Source: Alcanivorax sediminis
Lineage (GTDB): Bacteria; Pseudomonadota; Gammaproteobacteria; Pseudomonadales; Alcanivoracaceae
DNA length: 64,000 nucleotides
NCBI RefSeq assembly: GCF_009601165.1
Contig: NZ_WIRE01000001.1
Span: forward strand, 496,001 to 560,000
Direction of reading: 5' to 3'
Translations under genes and position numbers: made by a program
Part shown: positions 52,741 through 61,628 of the stretch, piece by piece
Layout of the letters: each line of letters begins with the position of its first letter
How positions within the stretch are numbered: the stretch's first letter is position 1
Notes under the pieces: model-generated
The model's input: only the letters and a program-made list of their open reading frames with translations
The model's database searches: none
What the model was told of the DNA's origin: nothing

Positions 52741-53325
52741 ATGAAAAAAATCTGTGTGTATTGCGGTTCCAGTTCCGGCAAGGGGGATGCCTATCTTGCC
52801 GCTGCAGATAAGCTGGCTGACGCGCTGGTATCGCGCGGCCTGGAGCTGGTCTATGGCGGCGCCAGCATCGGCATCATGGGGGCGCTGGCCAGCGCCGTGA
52901 TGGAGCGCGGAGGGAGCGTGATTGGCATCATGCCGCAGGCACTGATGCGCCGGGAAATCGGCAACGATCACCTGACCGAGTTGCAGGTGGTTGATTCAAT
53001 GCATGAACGCAAGGCCGCCATGGCAGATCAGTCCGATGGATTTATTGCCTTGCCCGGCGGCATGGGCACTTTCGAGGAACTGTTCGAGATTCTCACCTGG
53101 GCTCAGCTGGGCTTTCATAACAAGCCTGTCGGCCTTTTGAACATTGATGGCTATTACGATCACCTGATCCAGTTTCTGGATCATACGGTAGAGCAAGGAC
53201 TACTGCGCCAGCAGCATCGTGACTTGCTGCGGGTTCAGCAGGACCCCGAAACATTGCTCGACAACTTCCTTAGCGAACCCGCGCCTTTACTGGACATCTG
53301 GATCGAGCGCACGAGCCAGTTGTGA
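52741..53325 (+). CDS. LOG-family (TIGR00730) Rossmann-fold protein
   Basis: 194 residues from the ATG at 52741. KKICVYCGSSSG, ELVYGGASIGIMGALA, the catalytic segment HERKAAMADQSDGFIALPGG and MGTFEELFEIL are typical. Family members are cytokinin-activating phosphoribohydrolases or nucleotide-5'-monophosphate glycosidases. An ATG 15 bases upstream is also possible. Confidence 0.93.
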   Translation: MKKICVYCGSSSGKGDAYLAAADKLADALVSRGLELVYGGASIGIMGALASAVMERGGSVIGIMPQALMRREIGNDHLTELQVVDSMHERKAAMADQSDGFIALPGGMGTFEELFEILTWAQLGFHNKPVGLLNIDGYYDHLIQFLDHTVEQGLLRQQHRDLLRVQQDPETLLDNFLSEPAPLLDIWIERTSQL

Positions 53326-53350
53326 GCAGGACGCTGCACGCGAGACAATC

Positions 53351-53494
53351 GCGAGTTTCGAGTTTCGAGTTTCGAGTTTCGAGTTTCGAGTTTCGAGTTT
53401 CGAGTTTCGAAGAGCAAAACCCGGTCCGGCTATAACCGAAAGGGTTTCCTCTTGATCTTTTGCCTTTCCAAACTTGAAACTCGTACCTCACAAC
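53351..53494. repeat. Heptad inverted-repeat element A10
   Basis: Eight perfect tandem GAGTTTC units (53353-53408), the longest run in the window, are followed by GAGCAAAACCCGG. The other arm is TTTTGCCTTTCCAAACTTGA followed by AACTCGTACCTCAC, more degenerate. Confidence 0.92.
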
Positions 53495-53511
53495 CCGCGC
53501 CTTATCTTACG

Positions 53512-54057
53512 CTAACCCTTCAAGGTGTCGTGCCACTCTTTCAATGCCTGGAGTTGTTTGGCAATCATTTCACGGGTTTTCTCATCAGTGAGATTACCGC
53601 TTTCATCGCACTTCTGATGCGCTGCCGACACAAACACTTCCGGCTTGTTGAGCGGATGTACATCCAGATACACCAGTACCTGACGCAGGTGATACTGGCT
53701 TCGGCTGGTTCCCATCCCGCCCATGGACGCTCCCATGATCGCAGCCGGCTTGCCGGCAAAGATACTGCCCTCGACCCGGGATAACCAATCAATGGCATTC
53801 TTCAACACACCTGGAATGGAATAATTGTATTCCGGGGTAGCGAATAGCAAAGCATCCGCCTTGATGATTTTCTGTGCCAGATGAGCAACCGCAGCAGGCT
53901 TGTTGTTACCATCTTCATCGCCGTTATAAAGCGGCACTGCTGAAATGTCGGCCTGTTCAACCCTTACTCCTTCCGGGGCCAGTTCTTTCGCCGCGCGAAT
54001 CAGTCCTGAATTGAACGATGCCTGTCTGAGAGACCCTGAAAACGCTAACACATTCAT
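53512..54057 (-). CDS. NADPH-dependent FMN reductase
   Basis: 181 residues from the ATG at 54057 (CAGGAG 7 bases upstream). The flavin-binding motif is MNVLAFSGSLRQASFNSGL. FATPEYNYSIPGVLKNAIDW and IMGASMGGMGTSRSQ are family signatures. It reduces flavins or quinones using NADPH. Confidence 0.92.
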   Translation of the reverse strand: MNVLAFSGSLRQASFNSGLIRAAKELAPEGVRVEQADISAVPLYNGDEDGNNKPAAVAHLAQKIIKADALLFATPEYNYSIPGVLKNAIDWLSRVEGSIFAGKPAAIMGASMGGMGTSRSQYHLRQVLVYLDVHPLNKPEVFVSAAHQKCDESGNLTDEKTREMIAKQLQALKEWHDTLKG

Positions 54058-54324
54058 GCAATCACTCCTGCACCTGGGGTTATCGGTTCTTTCGTTTGCC
54101 ACGGTACGCCCGTTAGCGCATGAGATGAACACCTCATTTCAGAAATCAATCCAACGTTGCGCCGCCTACCGACGTAGCCAACACTTTTTGCAAATCCCCT
54201 GGCATTTTTTACGTCCTGGCGCTGACACTGCCGGGCAACCATGTTTATCTTGTAAAGACTGGGCGAGGGGCCTTTTTCGGGTCACGGCTTTTCACTATGA
54301 CAAGACAATAAAGGAAATCAGTTC

Positions 54325-54483
54325 ATGGATCTGTTACGCATTCTTATTGCCATCCTCCTGCCACCGTTGGGCGTTTTTCTACAGGAAGGGCTGGGCAAGC
54401 ATTTCTGGATTAACATCGTTTTAACCCTGTTCGGCTACCTGCCTGGCATTGTGCACGCCGTGTGGGTGATTGCCTCTCGCTAA
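54325..54483 (+). CDS. YqaE/Pmp3-family small membrane protein
   Basis: 52 residues. MDLLRILIAILLPPLGVFLQ is the first helix, followed by FWINIVLTLFGYLPGIVHAV, the classic UPF0057/Pmp3 pattern. These proteins respond to salt or cold stress. AAGGA lies 9 bases before the ATG. Nothing else was seen in 54058-54324. Confidence 0.93.
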   Translation: MDLLRILIAILLPPLGVFLQEGLGKHFWINIVLTLFGYLPGIVHAVWVIASR

Positions 54484-54485
54484 CC

Positions 54486-54520
54486 GTAACGCCCCGGATC
54501 AACCGGGGCGTTACTTTCTC
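54486..54520 (+). terminator. Terminator between the convergent yqaE-type gene and pirin gene
   Basis: The stem GTAACGCCCCGG/CCGGGGCGTTAC with 5-base loop is followed by TTTCTCTTT. It can serve both strands. Confidence 0.88.
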
Positions 54521-54521
54521 T

Positions 54522-55382
54522 TTAGAGTAGTGACGGTTCTGCCGTCAGTGTCCCGTTGCGATAATCACTCAGGGCCTGATTGATCTCATCCTGGGTGTTC
54601 ATCACAAAGGGGCCGTATTGCGCTATGGGTTCGCCCAGAGGCTTACCCGCCAGCAACAGCAACCGTGCACCGTCTTTGCCAGCCTGCACGGTGACGGCTT
54701 CACCGTCAGTGAGTGTCGCCAGATGGTCACAGGACACCGTTTCACCCGCCACCTGCATCGCGCCTTCAAACACGTACAGGAAACTGCCATAGCCTTTCTT
54801 GATCGGCACCGTGAGACTCTCCTGCGGGCGCAACACCACATCCAGATAGAGCGGATCGGTGGCACCGCCTTTAACCGGTGCGGTGAGCACGCCGTTGTCC
54901 AGGGTGACTTCACCCGCGATGGCTTTCACCTGGCCACCCGTGGGTAAATCCTGGCGCGGCATTTCCGTGTCCACGATGTCGCGGTAGCCGGCGGGCTTCA
55001 GTTTTTCCGCTGCCGGCAGATTGATCCACAATTGAAAACCACGCAGCAAACCATCCTGCTGTTGTGGCATTTCTTCATGAATAATTCCGCGGCCTGCGGT
55101 CATCCACTGTACGCCACCCTGCTTGAGATCCCCTTCGTTTCCAAGGTGATCACGATGGCGCATATGGCCTTCCACCAGATAGGTCACGGTTTCGAAGCCA
55201 CGGTGCGGGTGCGGCGGAAATCCGGCAATGTAATCGTCCGGATTGTCCGAAGAGAAAGCATCCAGCATCAGGAACGGATCCAGGCGCACCATTGGGTTAT
55301 AACCCAGCGCGCGCTTAAGGCGAACGCCAGCACCGTCGGATGTATCCAGGGCCCGAATTGTGTTGAGAATTGTGCGTTCCAT
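54522..55382 (-). CDS. Pirin-family protein
   Basis: 286 residues, two cupin domains. The metal site is in FPPHPHRGFETVTYLVEGHMRH, with further ligands in HEEMPQ. The C-terminal RNGTLTAEPSLL is less conserved. Bacterial pirins are quercetinase-like or regulatory enzymes. Confidence 0.93.
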   Translation of the reverse strand: MERTILNTIRALDTSDGAGVRLKRALGYNPMVRLDPFLMLDAFSSDNPDDYIAGFPPHPHRGFETVTYLVEGHMRHRDHLGNEGDLKQGGVQWMTAGRGIIHEEMPQQQDGLLRGFQLWINLPAAEKLKPAGYRDIVDTEMPRQDLPTGGQVKAIAGEVTLDNGVLTAPVKGGATDPLYLDVVLRPQESLTVPIKKGYGSFLYVFEGAMQVAGETVSCDHLATLTDGEAVTVQAGKDGARLLLLAGKPLGEPIAQYGPFVMNTQDEINQALSDYRNGTLTAEPSLL

Positions 55383-55399
55383 GGGAACCTCCTGATAAT

Positions 55400-55494
55400 T
55401 CGTTTCGAGAAGCGAGTATCAAGTTGCGAAAATCAAAAGAGAACTACGTCTTTGCCTTTCGCTTCTCGTAACTCGCAGCTCGCAACTCGTTACT
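55400..55494. repeat. Heptad inverted-repeat element A11
   Basis: CGTTTCGAGAAGCGAGTATC followed by AAGTTGCGAAAATC faces CTTTGCCTTTCGCTTCTCG followed by TAACTCGCAGCTCGCAACTC. Its right end provides the TAA stop codon of the following minus-strand gene. Confidence 0.85.
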
Positions 55495-56494
55495 GGTTGA
55501 TAATTTCTCGCTCCCCCAACCGCTCACGGCCATGGGGAGTATGCCAATCCAGCTCCGGGCCGATGGAAATAATTCCGTGGGGGTTTACCGTCGGGTGGCT
55601 GCAGAAATAGTGGTGGCGGATATGGGCCATATTCACCGTTTCTGCCACCCCGGGCAGCTGGTAAATCTCTTTCAGGAACCCTTGCAGGTTCGGGTAATCA
55701 CTGATGCGTTTGCGGTCACATTTAAAGTGCGTGACGTAAACCGGATCGAACCGCACCAGGGTAGTCCACAGACGAATGTCGGCCTCAGTCAATGTATTGC
55801 CGACCAGGTAGCGCTGCTCAGCCAGGCGTTGCTCAAGGGCTTCCAGGCGTTCGAACAAGGTAGTTACCGCTTCGTCATAGGCCGTCTGACTGGTCGCAAA
55901 TCCGCTTTTGTACACACCGTTATTCACGTCGTGATAAACCGGCTCGTTGATCGCATCAATATCTGCCTGCAACCCTTGCGGGTAATAGTTACCCGGCAAT
56001 GCCCCCAGATGATCGAAGCTGGCATTGAACATGCGGATGATGTCGGCAGACTCATTGCTGACAATGGTTTCACGCTGCTTGTCCCACAACACCGGCACGG
56101 TGACCCGACCGCTATAGCGATCATCCGCTTTCAGATACAGCTCATACAGTTTTTCAAAACCATAAAGCGCGTCACCCGTGGCGCCGTCAAAGTCATCACG
56201 CAATTCCCAACCGTTTTCCAGCATGTGCGGATGCACCACCGAGACACCAATATGCTCCTGCAAGCCTTTCAGGGCCCGCACAATCAAAGTGCGATGCGCC
56301 CAGGGGCAGGCGTAGGAGACATAAAGGTGATAGCGACCGCTTTCGGCTGCAAAGCCGGATTCACCGCTGGGCCCTGCCTCTCCGTCTGCGGTGATCCAGT
56401 GTCGGAACTGGCTTTCGGACCGCTTGAAACGACCACCCGTGCTCTTGGTGTCGTACCACTTGTCCTGCCATTTGCCATCTACCAACAGTCCCAT
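55490..56494 (-). CDS. yqjG: Glutathionyl-hydroquinone reductase
   Basis: 334 residues. The catalytic Cys is in YVSYACPWAHRTLIVRALKG (ECM4/YqjG Xi-class GST). SNESADIIRMFN and ADIRLWTTLVRFDPVYVTHFKC are family motifs. It reduces glutathionyl-hydroquinones. Its stop codon lies within heptad element A11. Confidence 0.94.
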   Translation of the reverse strand: MGLLVDGKWQDKWYDTKSTGGRFKRSESQFRHWITADGEAGPSGESGFAAESGRYHLYVSYACPWAHRTLIVRALKGLQEHIGVSVVHPHMLENGWELRDDFDGATGDALYGFEKLYELYLKADDRYSGRVTVPVLWDKQRETIVSNESADIIRMFNASFDHLGALPGNYYPQGLQADIDAINEPVYHDVNNGVYKSGFATSQTAYDEAVTTLFERLEALEQRLAEQRYLVGNTLTEADIRLWTTLVRFDPVYVTHFKCDRKRISDYPNLQGFLKEIYQLPGVAETVNMAHIRHHYFCSHPTVNPHGIISIGPELDWHTPHGRERLGEREIINQ

Positions 56495-56550
56495 GATGTC
56501 TCCTGATCAGTGTCCCGGATTTATTGCGTTAAACGTGCCTGTTGCCGCGT

Positions 56551-57138
56551 TTAACTAATCGCCGCCCTGGCTTCGTCCATGGCTTTTGCCTTCGTCTCAT
56601 CACCCATGTTCAGCCCTTCGGCAAACACGAATTCCACGTCCGTAATGCCTACAAAACCAAAGAACAGCTTGATGTACGGGGTCACCGTATCATTCTCGGT
56701 GCCGGCGTAGAGGCCACCGCGAGCCGCCAGGATAGTGACAGGCTTGTTCTCAATCAGACCCTGAGGACCGTTTTCGGTATAGCGAAAGGTGATCCCTGCC
56801 CGTGCCACGTGGTCGATCCAGCTTTTCAGCTGGCTGGGAATGCCAAAGTTGTACATGGGCAACCCTACCACCACGTGATCAGCCGCCTTCAACTCCTCGA
56901 TCAGCGTCATGGAGAAATCATCCACTTGCTGCTGCTCAGCAGTACGATTCTCCGCCGGCGTGAAGAAGGCTCCAACGCGGTCGCCGTCCAGGTGGGGGAT
57001 CGGATTGGCAGCCAGATCCCGCTCCACGATGGTGGCGTCGGGATGTTCGGCTTTCAGAGACTCTACCTTGGCGTTCACCAGGGTGGAGGAGTTGCCGCCA
57101 TCGCTGAAAACACTGCTCTTGATCACCAGAATATTCAT
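56551..57138 (-). CDS. azoR: FMN-dependent NADH-azoreductase
   Basis: 195 residues from the ATG at 57138. MNILVIKSSVFSD, GLPMYNFGIPSQLKSWIDHV and LAARGGLYAG are AzoR flavodoxin-fold signatures. It reduces azo compounds and quinones. Divergent from a LysR gene that may control it. Confidence 0.92.
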   Translation of the reverse strand: MNILVIKSSVFSDGGNSSTLVNAKVESLKAEHPDATIVERDLAANPIPHLDGDRVGAFFTPAENRTAEQQQVDDFSMTLIEELKAADHVVVGLPMYNFGIPSQLKSWIDHVARAGITFRYTENGPQGLIENKPVTILAARGGLYAGTENDTVTPYIKLFFGFVGITDVEFVFAEGLNMGDETKAKAMDEARAAIS

Positions 57139-57264
57139 GTCGTTCACTCCATCGCGCTCACCGACCACCTTGGCCGGGTGTATTTATTCGATGAAGCTAT
57201 TGTGATTTCAGTTTAGGCGATATAAAACGGAGTAAATTTGCTTGTTTAGGTCAGGAATTTCGAT

Positions 57265-58164
57265 ATGTCAGCCAAAATCTCCCTGGATCAGTGGCAGGCT
57301 CTCATTGCCGTGGTCGACGAGGGCGGCTACGCCAACGCCGCTGAAGCACTGGACAAGAGCCAGTCCGCCATCAGCTATGCGGTGCAAAAAATTGAAACCG
57401 AACTGGGGGTCCGGGCGTTTGCCCTGGAGGGCCGCAAAGCCAAACTCACCGAAACCGGCCAGATGCTATACCGCCAGGCCAAGATTCTGGTGGAAGAGGC
57501 TGAGCGAATCGAAAGTACCGCTATCCAGTTGAGCCAGGGCTGGGAACCGGTGGTACGTGTGACCGCTGACGCCCTGTTTCCGCAACACTGCATGCTCACT
57601 GCGCTGGACGCTTTCGCCCGACAGAGCCCATTGACCCGTATTGAGTACACGGAAACGGTGCTCTCTGGCACTGATGAGGCCCTGTTACGTAAGGAAGCCG
57701 ATGTGGTCGTCAATGCGCGGATTCCGCCCGGCTTCGTTGGTGAACCCCTGATGCGGGTTCGCTTTCTGGCCGTGGCGGCGGCTGATCACCCACTGAACCA
57801 GCGGGAAACGCTGACTCACGAGGACCTCCGCCAGCATCGCCAGATCGTCATCCGTGATTCTGGTACCCGCCGCATGGATGCCGGCTGGCTGGGCGCCGAG
57901 CAGCGCTGGACCGTGTCGCACTCGTCCACGCGCAATGCGGCCATTCTCCGCGGCCTGGGCTTTGCCTGGATGCCAGAATCAGACATCGGCACCAGTCTTG
58001 AGACCGGCGAATTGAAGGTGTTACCGCTGGCAGAGGGCTTCGAGCGTTTCGTGGATCTGCACCTGATCTATGCGGACGGCCAATACGCCGGGCAGGCTGC
58101 CCGTTATCTTGGGGAACAGATTCGTCTGGCTGTTGCCCAACCTTGTCCGGGCGTCACGGTTTAG
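57265..58164 (+). CDS. LysR-family transcriptional regulator
   Basis: 299 residues. The N-terminal winged helix (QALIAVVDEGGYANAAEALDKSQSAISYAVQKIE, residues 10-43) is followed by a substrate-binding domain. Divergent from azoR with about 125 bases between starts, so it probably regulates azoR and itself. Confidence 0.92.
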   Translation: MSAKISLDQWQALIAVVDEGGYANAAEALDKSQSAISYAVQKIETELGVRAFALEGRKAKLTETGQMLYRQAKILVEEAERIESTAIQLSQGWEPVVRVTADALFPQHCMLTALDAFARQSPLTRIEYTETVLSGTDEALLRKEADVVVNARIPPGFVGEPLMRVRFLAVAAADHPLNQRETLTHEDLRQHRQIVIRDSGTRRMDAGWLGAEQRWTVSHSSTRNAAILRGLGFAWMPESDIGTSLETGELKVLPLAEGFERFVDLHLIYADGQYAGQAARYLGEQIRLAVAQPCPGVTV

Positions 58165-58212
58165 TGACCCCCGCATCGGCACACTGAATAGCAAAGCACT
58201 TTGGAGAAGTTC

Positions 58213-58725
58213 ATGCGTCCACTGATCCTGATGATTGCCAGCCTGCTGCTCAGCGCCTGCGTCAGCCCGGTGGTCATCGACCAGCAAAGCGGCACCAATC
58301 CGGGCAACTACCAGACCTACGCCTTCATCGACCAGAATCAGGACACCCCGCGGGCACTGGACGACCAGCGTGCCCGCAAGGCACTGGAAACCGCTCTTGC
58401 GGCCAAGGGGGTACAGCCCGCGGCGGCGGATCAGGCCGAGGTTCATGTGCGGCATTTTTTCAAACGCGAGCAGCGCTATGACGGCTCTGTCATGCAGTTT
58501 GGTTTTGGCTACGGCTTCGACCGTTTTGGCGTCGGCGCCAGTACGCCGGTGGAAGGGGAGATGACCGAGGAATACAAACTTGTTGTTCAATTCGTCGATC
58601 CCGCCAGCAATAATGTGGTGTGGCAGGCCACCAGCCGCGACCGCCTGCACGATGAAATGAGTAGCGAACGGCGTCAGGCCCACATCGACAAGGCCGTGAA
58701 GGACATGTTCGAACGTCTGAACTAA
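58213..58725 (+). CDS. DUF4136 lipoprotein
   Basis: 170 residues from the ATG at 58213 (GGAGAA upstream). The lipobox is LSAC. NYQTYAFIDQ, RARKALETALAAKGVQPA and KLVVQFVDPASNNVVWQATSRD fit DUF4136. Outer-membrane or periplasmic, role unknown. Confidence 0.85.
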   Translation: MRPLILMIASLLLSACVSPVVIDQQSGTNPGNYQTYAFIDQNQDTPRALDDQRARKALETALAAKGVQPAAADQAEVHVRHFFKREQRYDGSVMQFGFGYGFDRFGVGASTPVEGEMTEEYKLVVQFVDPASNNVVWQATSRDRLHDEMSSERRQAHIDKAVKDMFERLN

Positions 58726-58773
58726 ACGGCGCTCTTCACTTCACCCCACGACCCTCGCTCACCGGGATACCGC

Positions 58774-59592
58774 TTGGACGCTGTCATCATTGGGCCCCTG
58801 GCCTTGCCTGCCCCCGCCTTTGTCACCCTGATTGCCTTCTTTTCCGCCCTGCTGACTTACCAGTGGTGGCAAAAGCGGGTAGACGGCGAGCGCAGCGAAA
58901 CAACCCTCTGGCTCACCGCTTTAAGCGGCCTGCTGGCTGCCCGACTGGCATTTCTGTGGCGTTATCAGGAACAGTATCCCAGTGTTGCCGACATGCTGGA
59001 TGTCCGTGATGGCGGCTGGTGGTGGCCAGGCGCAGCGCTGGCGATCCCCGTGGCCGCGGTCTGTGTGTGGCGACAATCCGCCAACCGCAAAGGCCTGATG
59101 ATCGCCCTGGGGGCCAGCGCAACCAGCGCCACCGTGGCACTGGTCACGCTGCTTGCCTTGCGCCCTGTGGCCTCACCCCTTCCCGACACAGTACTGACCA
59201 CCCTGCAGGGTGAGCCTGTGGCACTGCACTCCGTTACCCAGGGTCATCTCACACTGATCAACCTCTGGGCCAGCTGGTGCCCACCCTGCCGCAGGGAGAT
59301 GCCCGTGCTGCAGGCCGCCCAATCCACTTACCCGACGTTGCGGGTGCTGCTTGCCAACCAGGGTGAAAACAGCGCCACTGTGCAACGTTATCTCACGGAG
59401 CAAGGGCTACATTTCAATTTTATGTTTATGGACCCGCGCACCCAGCTCGGCCAGTATGCGGGCAACAGCGGCCTGCCTCTGACCTTGCTGGTGGATGCCG
59501 ACGGAAATGAACTGGCTCGCCACTTTGGTCCCCTGTCCAATGCAAGCCTGCACCACTTTATCCATCCTTACCTGAGCGGAGAGATCCCATGA
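58774..59592 (+). CDS. Membrane-anchored TlpA-type thioredoxin
   Basis: 272 residues, probably starting at a TTG. The N-terminal half has about three membrane helices and a segment resembling the Lgt family (RLAFLWRYQEQYPSVADMLD, RDGGWWWPGAAL). The C-terminal half is a TlpA-like thioredoxin with WASWCPPCRREMPVL. It probably supplies electrons to periplasmic disulfides, with its stop overlapping the next gene (ATGA). Confidence 0.85.
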   Translation: MDAVIIGPLALPAPAFVTLIAFFSALLTYQWWQKRVDGERSETTLWLTALSGLLAARLAFLWRYQEQYPSVADMLDVRDGGWWWPGAALAIPVAAVCVWRQSANRKGLMIALGASATSATVALVTLLALRPVASPLPDTVLTTLQGEPVALHSVTQGHLTLINLWASWCPPCRREMPVLQAAQSTYPTLRVLLANQGENSATVQRYLTEQGLHFNFMFMDPRTQLGQYAGNSGLPLTLLVDADGNELARHFGPLSNASLHHFIHPYLSGEIP

Positions 59593-60140
59593 AGACTGCA
59601 CGCCTGCTGCTGGCCCTGCTGATGTTGCCATTACTGGCACAGGCCAAGAGCGACCCGGCCATGGAAGAACTGCTGGGCAGGCTTGAATCCAGTCACTGGG
59701 TGGCCGAGGGCCCGAAAAAGCCGGAACGGGTGGCTTATGTGTTTACCGATATGGCCTGCGCCTATTGCGCGCGCCTGTGGGTCAACATGCAGCCCATGGT
59801 CAACGATCCCGACAACACCCTGGAGGTTCGTCACATCATTGTCGGCATGATCCACCCCAAGCGCAGCTTCACCCAGGGTGCTGCCGTACTCGGTGCACGT
59901 CACCCCGCCAACGCCCTGGCCCGTCATGAAAGCCAGTTTCAACAAGGGGGTATTCGCCCCGTGGAGCCCGTGCCTGCTGCCATCCGTAGCCAGATCCACA
60001 GTAATACCGGCCTGTTTATCCACCTCGGCCTGCAAGGCACCCCGACCCTGTTCTACCAGGGCCGCAACGGCAAATGGCACAGCGCCTCAGGAGTGATCGG
60101 GGAGCGGGATTTGCGGGAGAAGGTGTTTCGACTTCAGTGA
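59589..60140 (+). CDS. DsbG/DsbC-like periplasmic thiol-disulfide protein
   Basis: 183 residues. A signal peptide ends LLAQAKS. The thioredoxin-fold active site is CAYC in VFTDMACAYCARLW. GLQGTPTLFYQGRNGKW is the cis-Pro region. Lacks the usual N-terminal dimerisation domain. Overlaps the TlpA-type gene by four bases, so the two probably work together. Confidence 0.87.
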   Translation: MKTARLLLALLMLPLLAQAKSDPAMEELLGRLESSHWVAEGPKKPERVAYVFTDMACAYCARLWVNMQPMVNDPDNTLEVRHIIVGMIHPKRSFTQGAAVLGARHPANALARHESQFQQGGIRPVEPVPAAIRSQIHSNTGLFIHLGLQGTPTLFYQGRNGKWHSASGVIGERDLREKVFRLQ

Positions 60141-60164
60141 ACAGTTAACAGTGAATAGTGAACA

Positions 60165-60188
60165 GCCCGCGATAGCGGGCTTCTGTTT
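60165..60188 (+). terminator. Terminator of the TlpA/DsbG-like operon
   Basis: The stem GCCCGC/GCGGGC with GATA loop is followed by TTCTGTTT. Confidence 0.75.
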
Positions 60189-60253
60189 CCGCAACGCCTT
60201 GGACCGCGGCAATCGCACCACAACACTGCCAGCGTTAATTAACTGATCCGAAC

Positions 60254-60286
60254 AAAAAAGGCCGCACCCAGATTCGGGCGCGGCCT
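60254..60286 (-). terminator. Terminator of the pyr operon
   Basis: On the minus strand the stem AGGCCGC...GCGGCCT encloses a GC-rich inner stem and is followed by a T run. Confidence 0.85.
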
Positions 60287-60347
60287 CCTGGCCTTGAGCA
60301 ATCCCAATGCGCTAACGCGCACTGTTCACTATTCACTGTTAACTGCC

Positions 60348-61628
60348 TCAGTCCGTTAGCCAGCTCACCTTGCCCTGACACACTGTCAGTTTGACGCTGC
60401 CCTTGAGCACACTGCGGCGCCAGGGCGAGTTGTTGCCGGCCGACAGCCACTGTTCGCCATAGTCTTTCTCGGCCCGGGCATCCAGCACACACAGGCTGGC
60501 CAGGCGACCGGTTTCCAGTTGGCCTGCCTGGATACCCAGACAACGGGCCGGCGCGGCGGTGACGGCATCCAGCGCACGCGGCAACTCCAGCTTGCCGTCT
60601 TCCACCAGGCCCAGCACCAGCGACAGCAGCGTATCCACGCCTGCCATGCCGGGCTTGGTGGCCGGGAAGGGGGCGGCCTTGCTCGAGGACCCGACGGGAG
60701 TGTGCTGGGAGCAAATAGCGTCGATGGTGCCATCCGCTACCGCCTCCAGCAGTGCCTCGCGGTCATCGCTGCTGCGCAGCGGCGGGATCACATGGCAGTG
60801 ACTGTTAAAGCCTTCCAGGGCCGATTCGTCCAGCAACAGGTGCTGAATGCTCACGTCCGCCGTGACGGGCAGGCCACGCTTCTTGGCGGCGCGCAGCAAG
60901 CGCAGGGATTCACGGCTGGAAATTTGCTGGAAATGCGCGCGCACGCCAGTGGCCTCAACCAGCAACAGGTCGCGGGACAGATCCACGCTTTCCGCCACCG
61001 CCGGGATACCGGGCAGACCGAGGCGAGTTGCCACCGGCCCTTCATGGGCACAACCTCCCGCCCCCAGGGCGGCGTCCTGGGGGCGGAACATCACGGGCAG
61101 ATCGAACGTAGCGGCATACTCCAGGCAACGCTTGAGCACCAGCGCATCGGCCACCTTGCCACCGGCGTTACCCACTGCAATACAGCCGGCCTTGGCCAGG
61201 GTGGCCATTTCCGCCAGCTGCTCACCCTTCAACCCCTGGGTCATGGCCGCAATGGGCAGGATGCGGGCAAAACCCGCCTGGCCGGCCTGCTCGCGGATCA
61301 AGCGCACCACGGCAGTGGAGTCCACCGGCCCACAGTCCGGCTGGGCCGCCAGGTGGGTAATCCCGCCGGCTGCCGCCGCACGGGTTTCGCTGGCGATGTC
61401 ACCGGCACGGCCGCTGCCGGGTAGCGACAGATGCACGCAGGCATCCACCAGACCGGGCAACACCCAGTGGCCCTCAGCCTCGATGATGTCAGCGCCAGGC
61501 GCGTCCAGACTGGCACCGATACGAATCAGCCTGCCGTTTTCGATCAGCAGGTCGGCCACATCGTCGCGGCCAGACGCCGGGTCGATGACCCGGCCTTTGC
61601 GAATCAGGATATGGGCCTTAGCTGCCAT
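60348..61628 (-). CDS. pyrC': Non-catalytic dihydroorotase-like protein PyrC'
   Basis: 426 residues from the ATG at 61628. It has the amidohydrolase barrel, but the metal motif DxHxH reads DACVH (first His is Cys), and the later TDHAPH-type motif is SQHTPV. Both imply loss of dihydroorotase activity. In Pseudomonas such PyrC' (PyrX) holds aspartate transcarbamoylase dodecamers together. It overlaps pyrB by 11 bases. Confidence 0.92.
   Translation of the reverse strand: MAAKAHILIRKGRVIDPASGRDDVADLLIENGRLIRIGASLDAPGADIIEAEGHWVLPGLVDACVHLSLPGSGRAGDIASETRAAAAGGITHLAAQPDCGPVDSTAVVRLIREQAGQAGFARILPIAAMTQGLKGEQLAEMATLAKAGCIAVGNAGGKVADALVLKRCLEYAATFDLPVMFRPQDAALGAGGCAHEGPVATRLGLPGIPAVAESVDLSRDLLLVEATGVRAHFQQISSRESLRLLRAAKKRGLPVTADVSIQHLLLDESALEGFNSHCHVIPPLRSSDDREALLEAVADGTIDAICSQHTPVGSSSKAAPFPATKPGMAGVDTLLSLVLGLVEDGKLELPRALDAVTAAPARCLGIQAGQLETGRLASLCVLDARAEKDYGEQWLSAGNNSPWRRSVLKGSVKLTVCQGKVSWLTD

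Larger units (their letters stand above)
60138..60347. repeat. Heptad inverted-repeat element C (AACAGTG type)
   Basis: The left arm TGAACAGTTAACAGTG then AATAGTGAACAG (60138-60165) begins in the stop codon of the DsbG-like gene. The right arm at 60321-60346 is its inverted copy (CTGTTCACTATTCACTG, TTAACTG), ending next to the pyrC' stop. Two terminators lie between. Confidence 0.8.
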
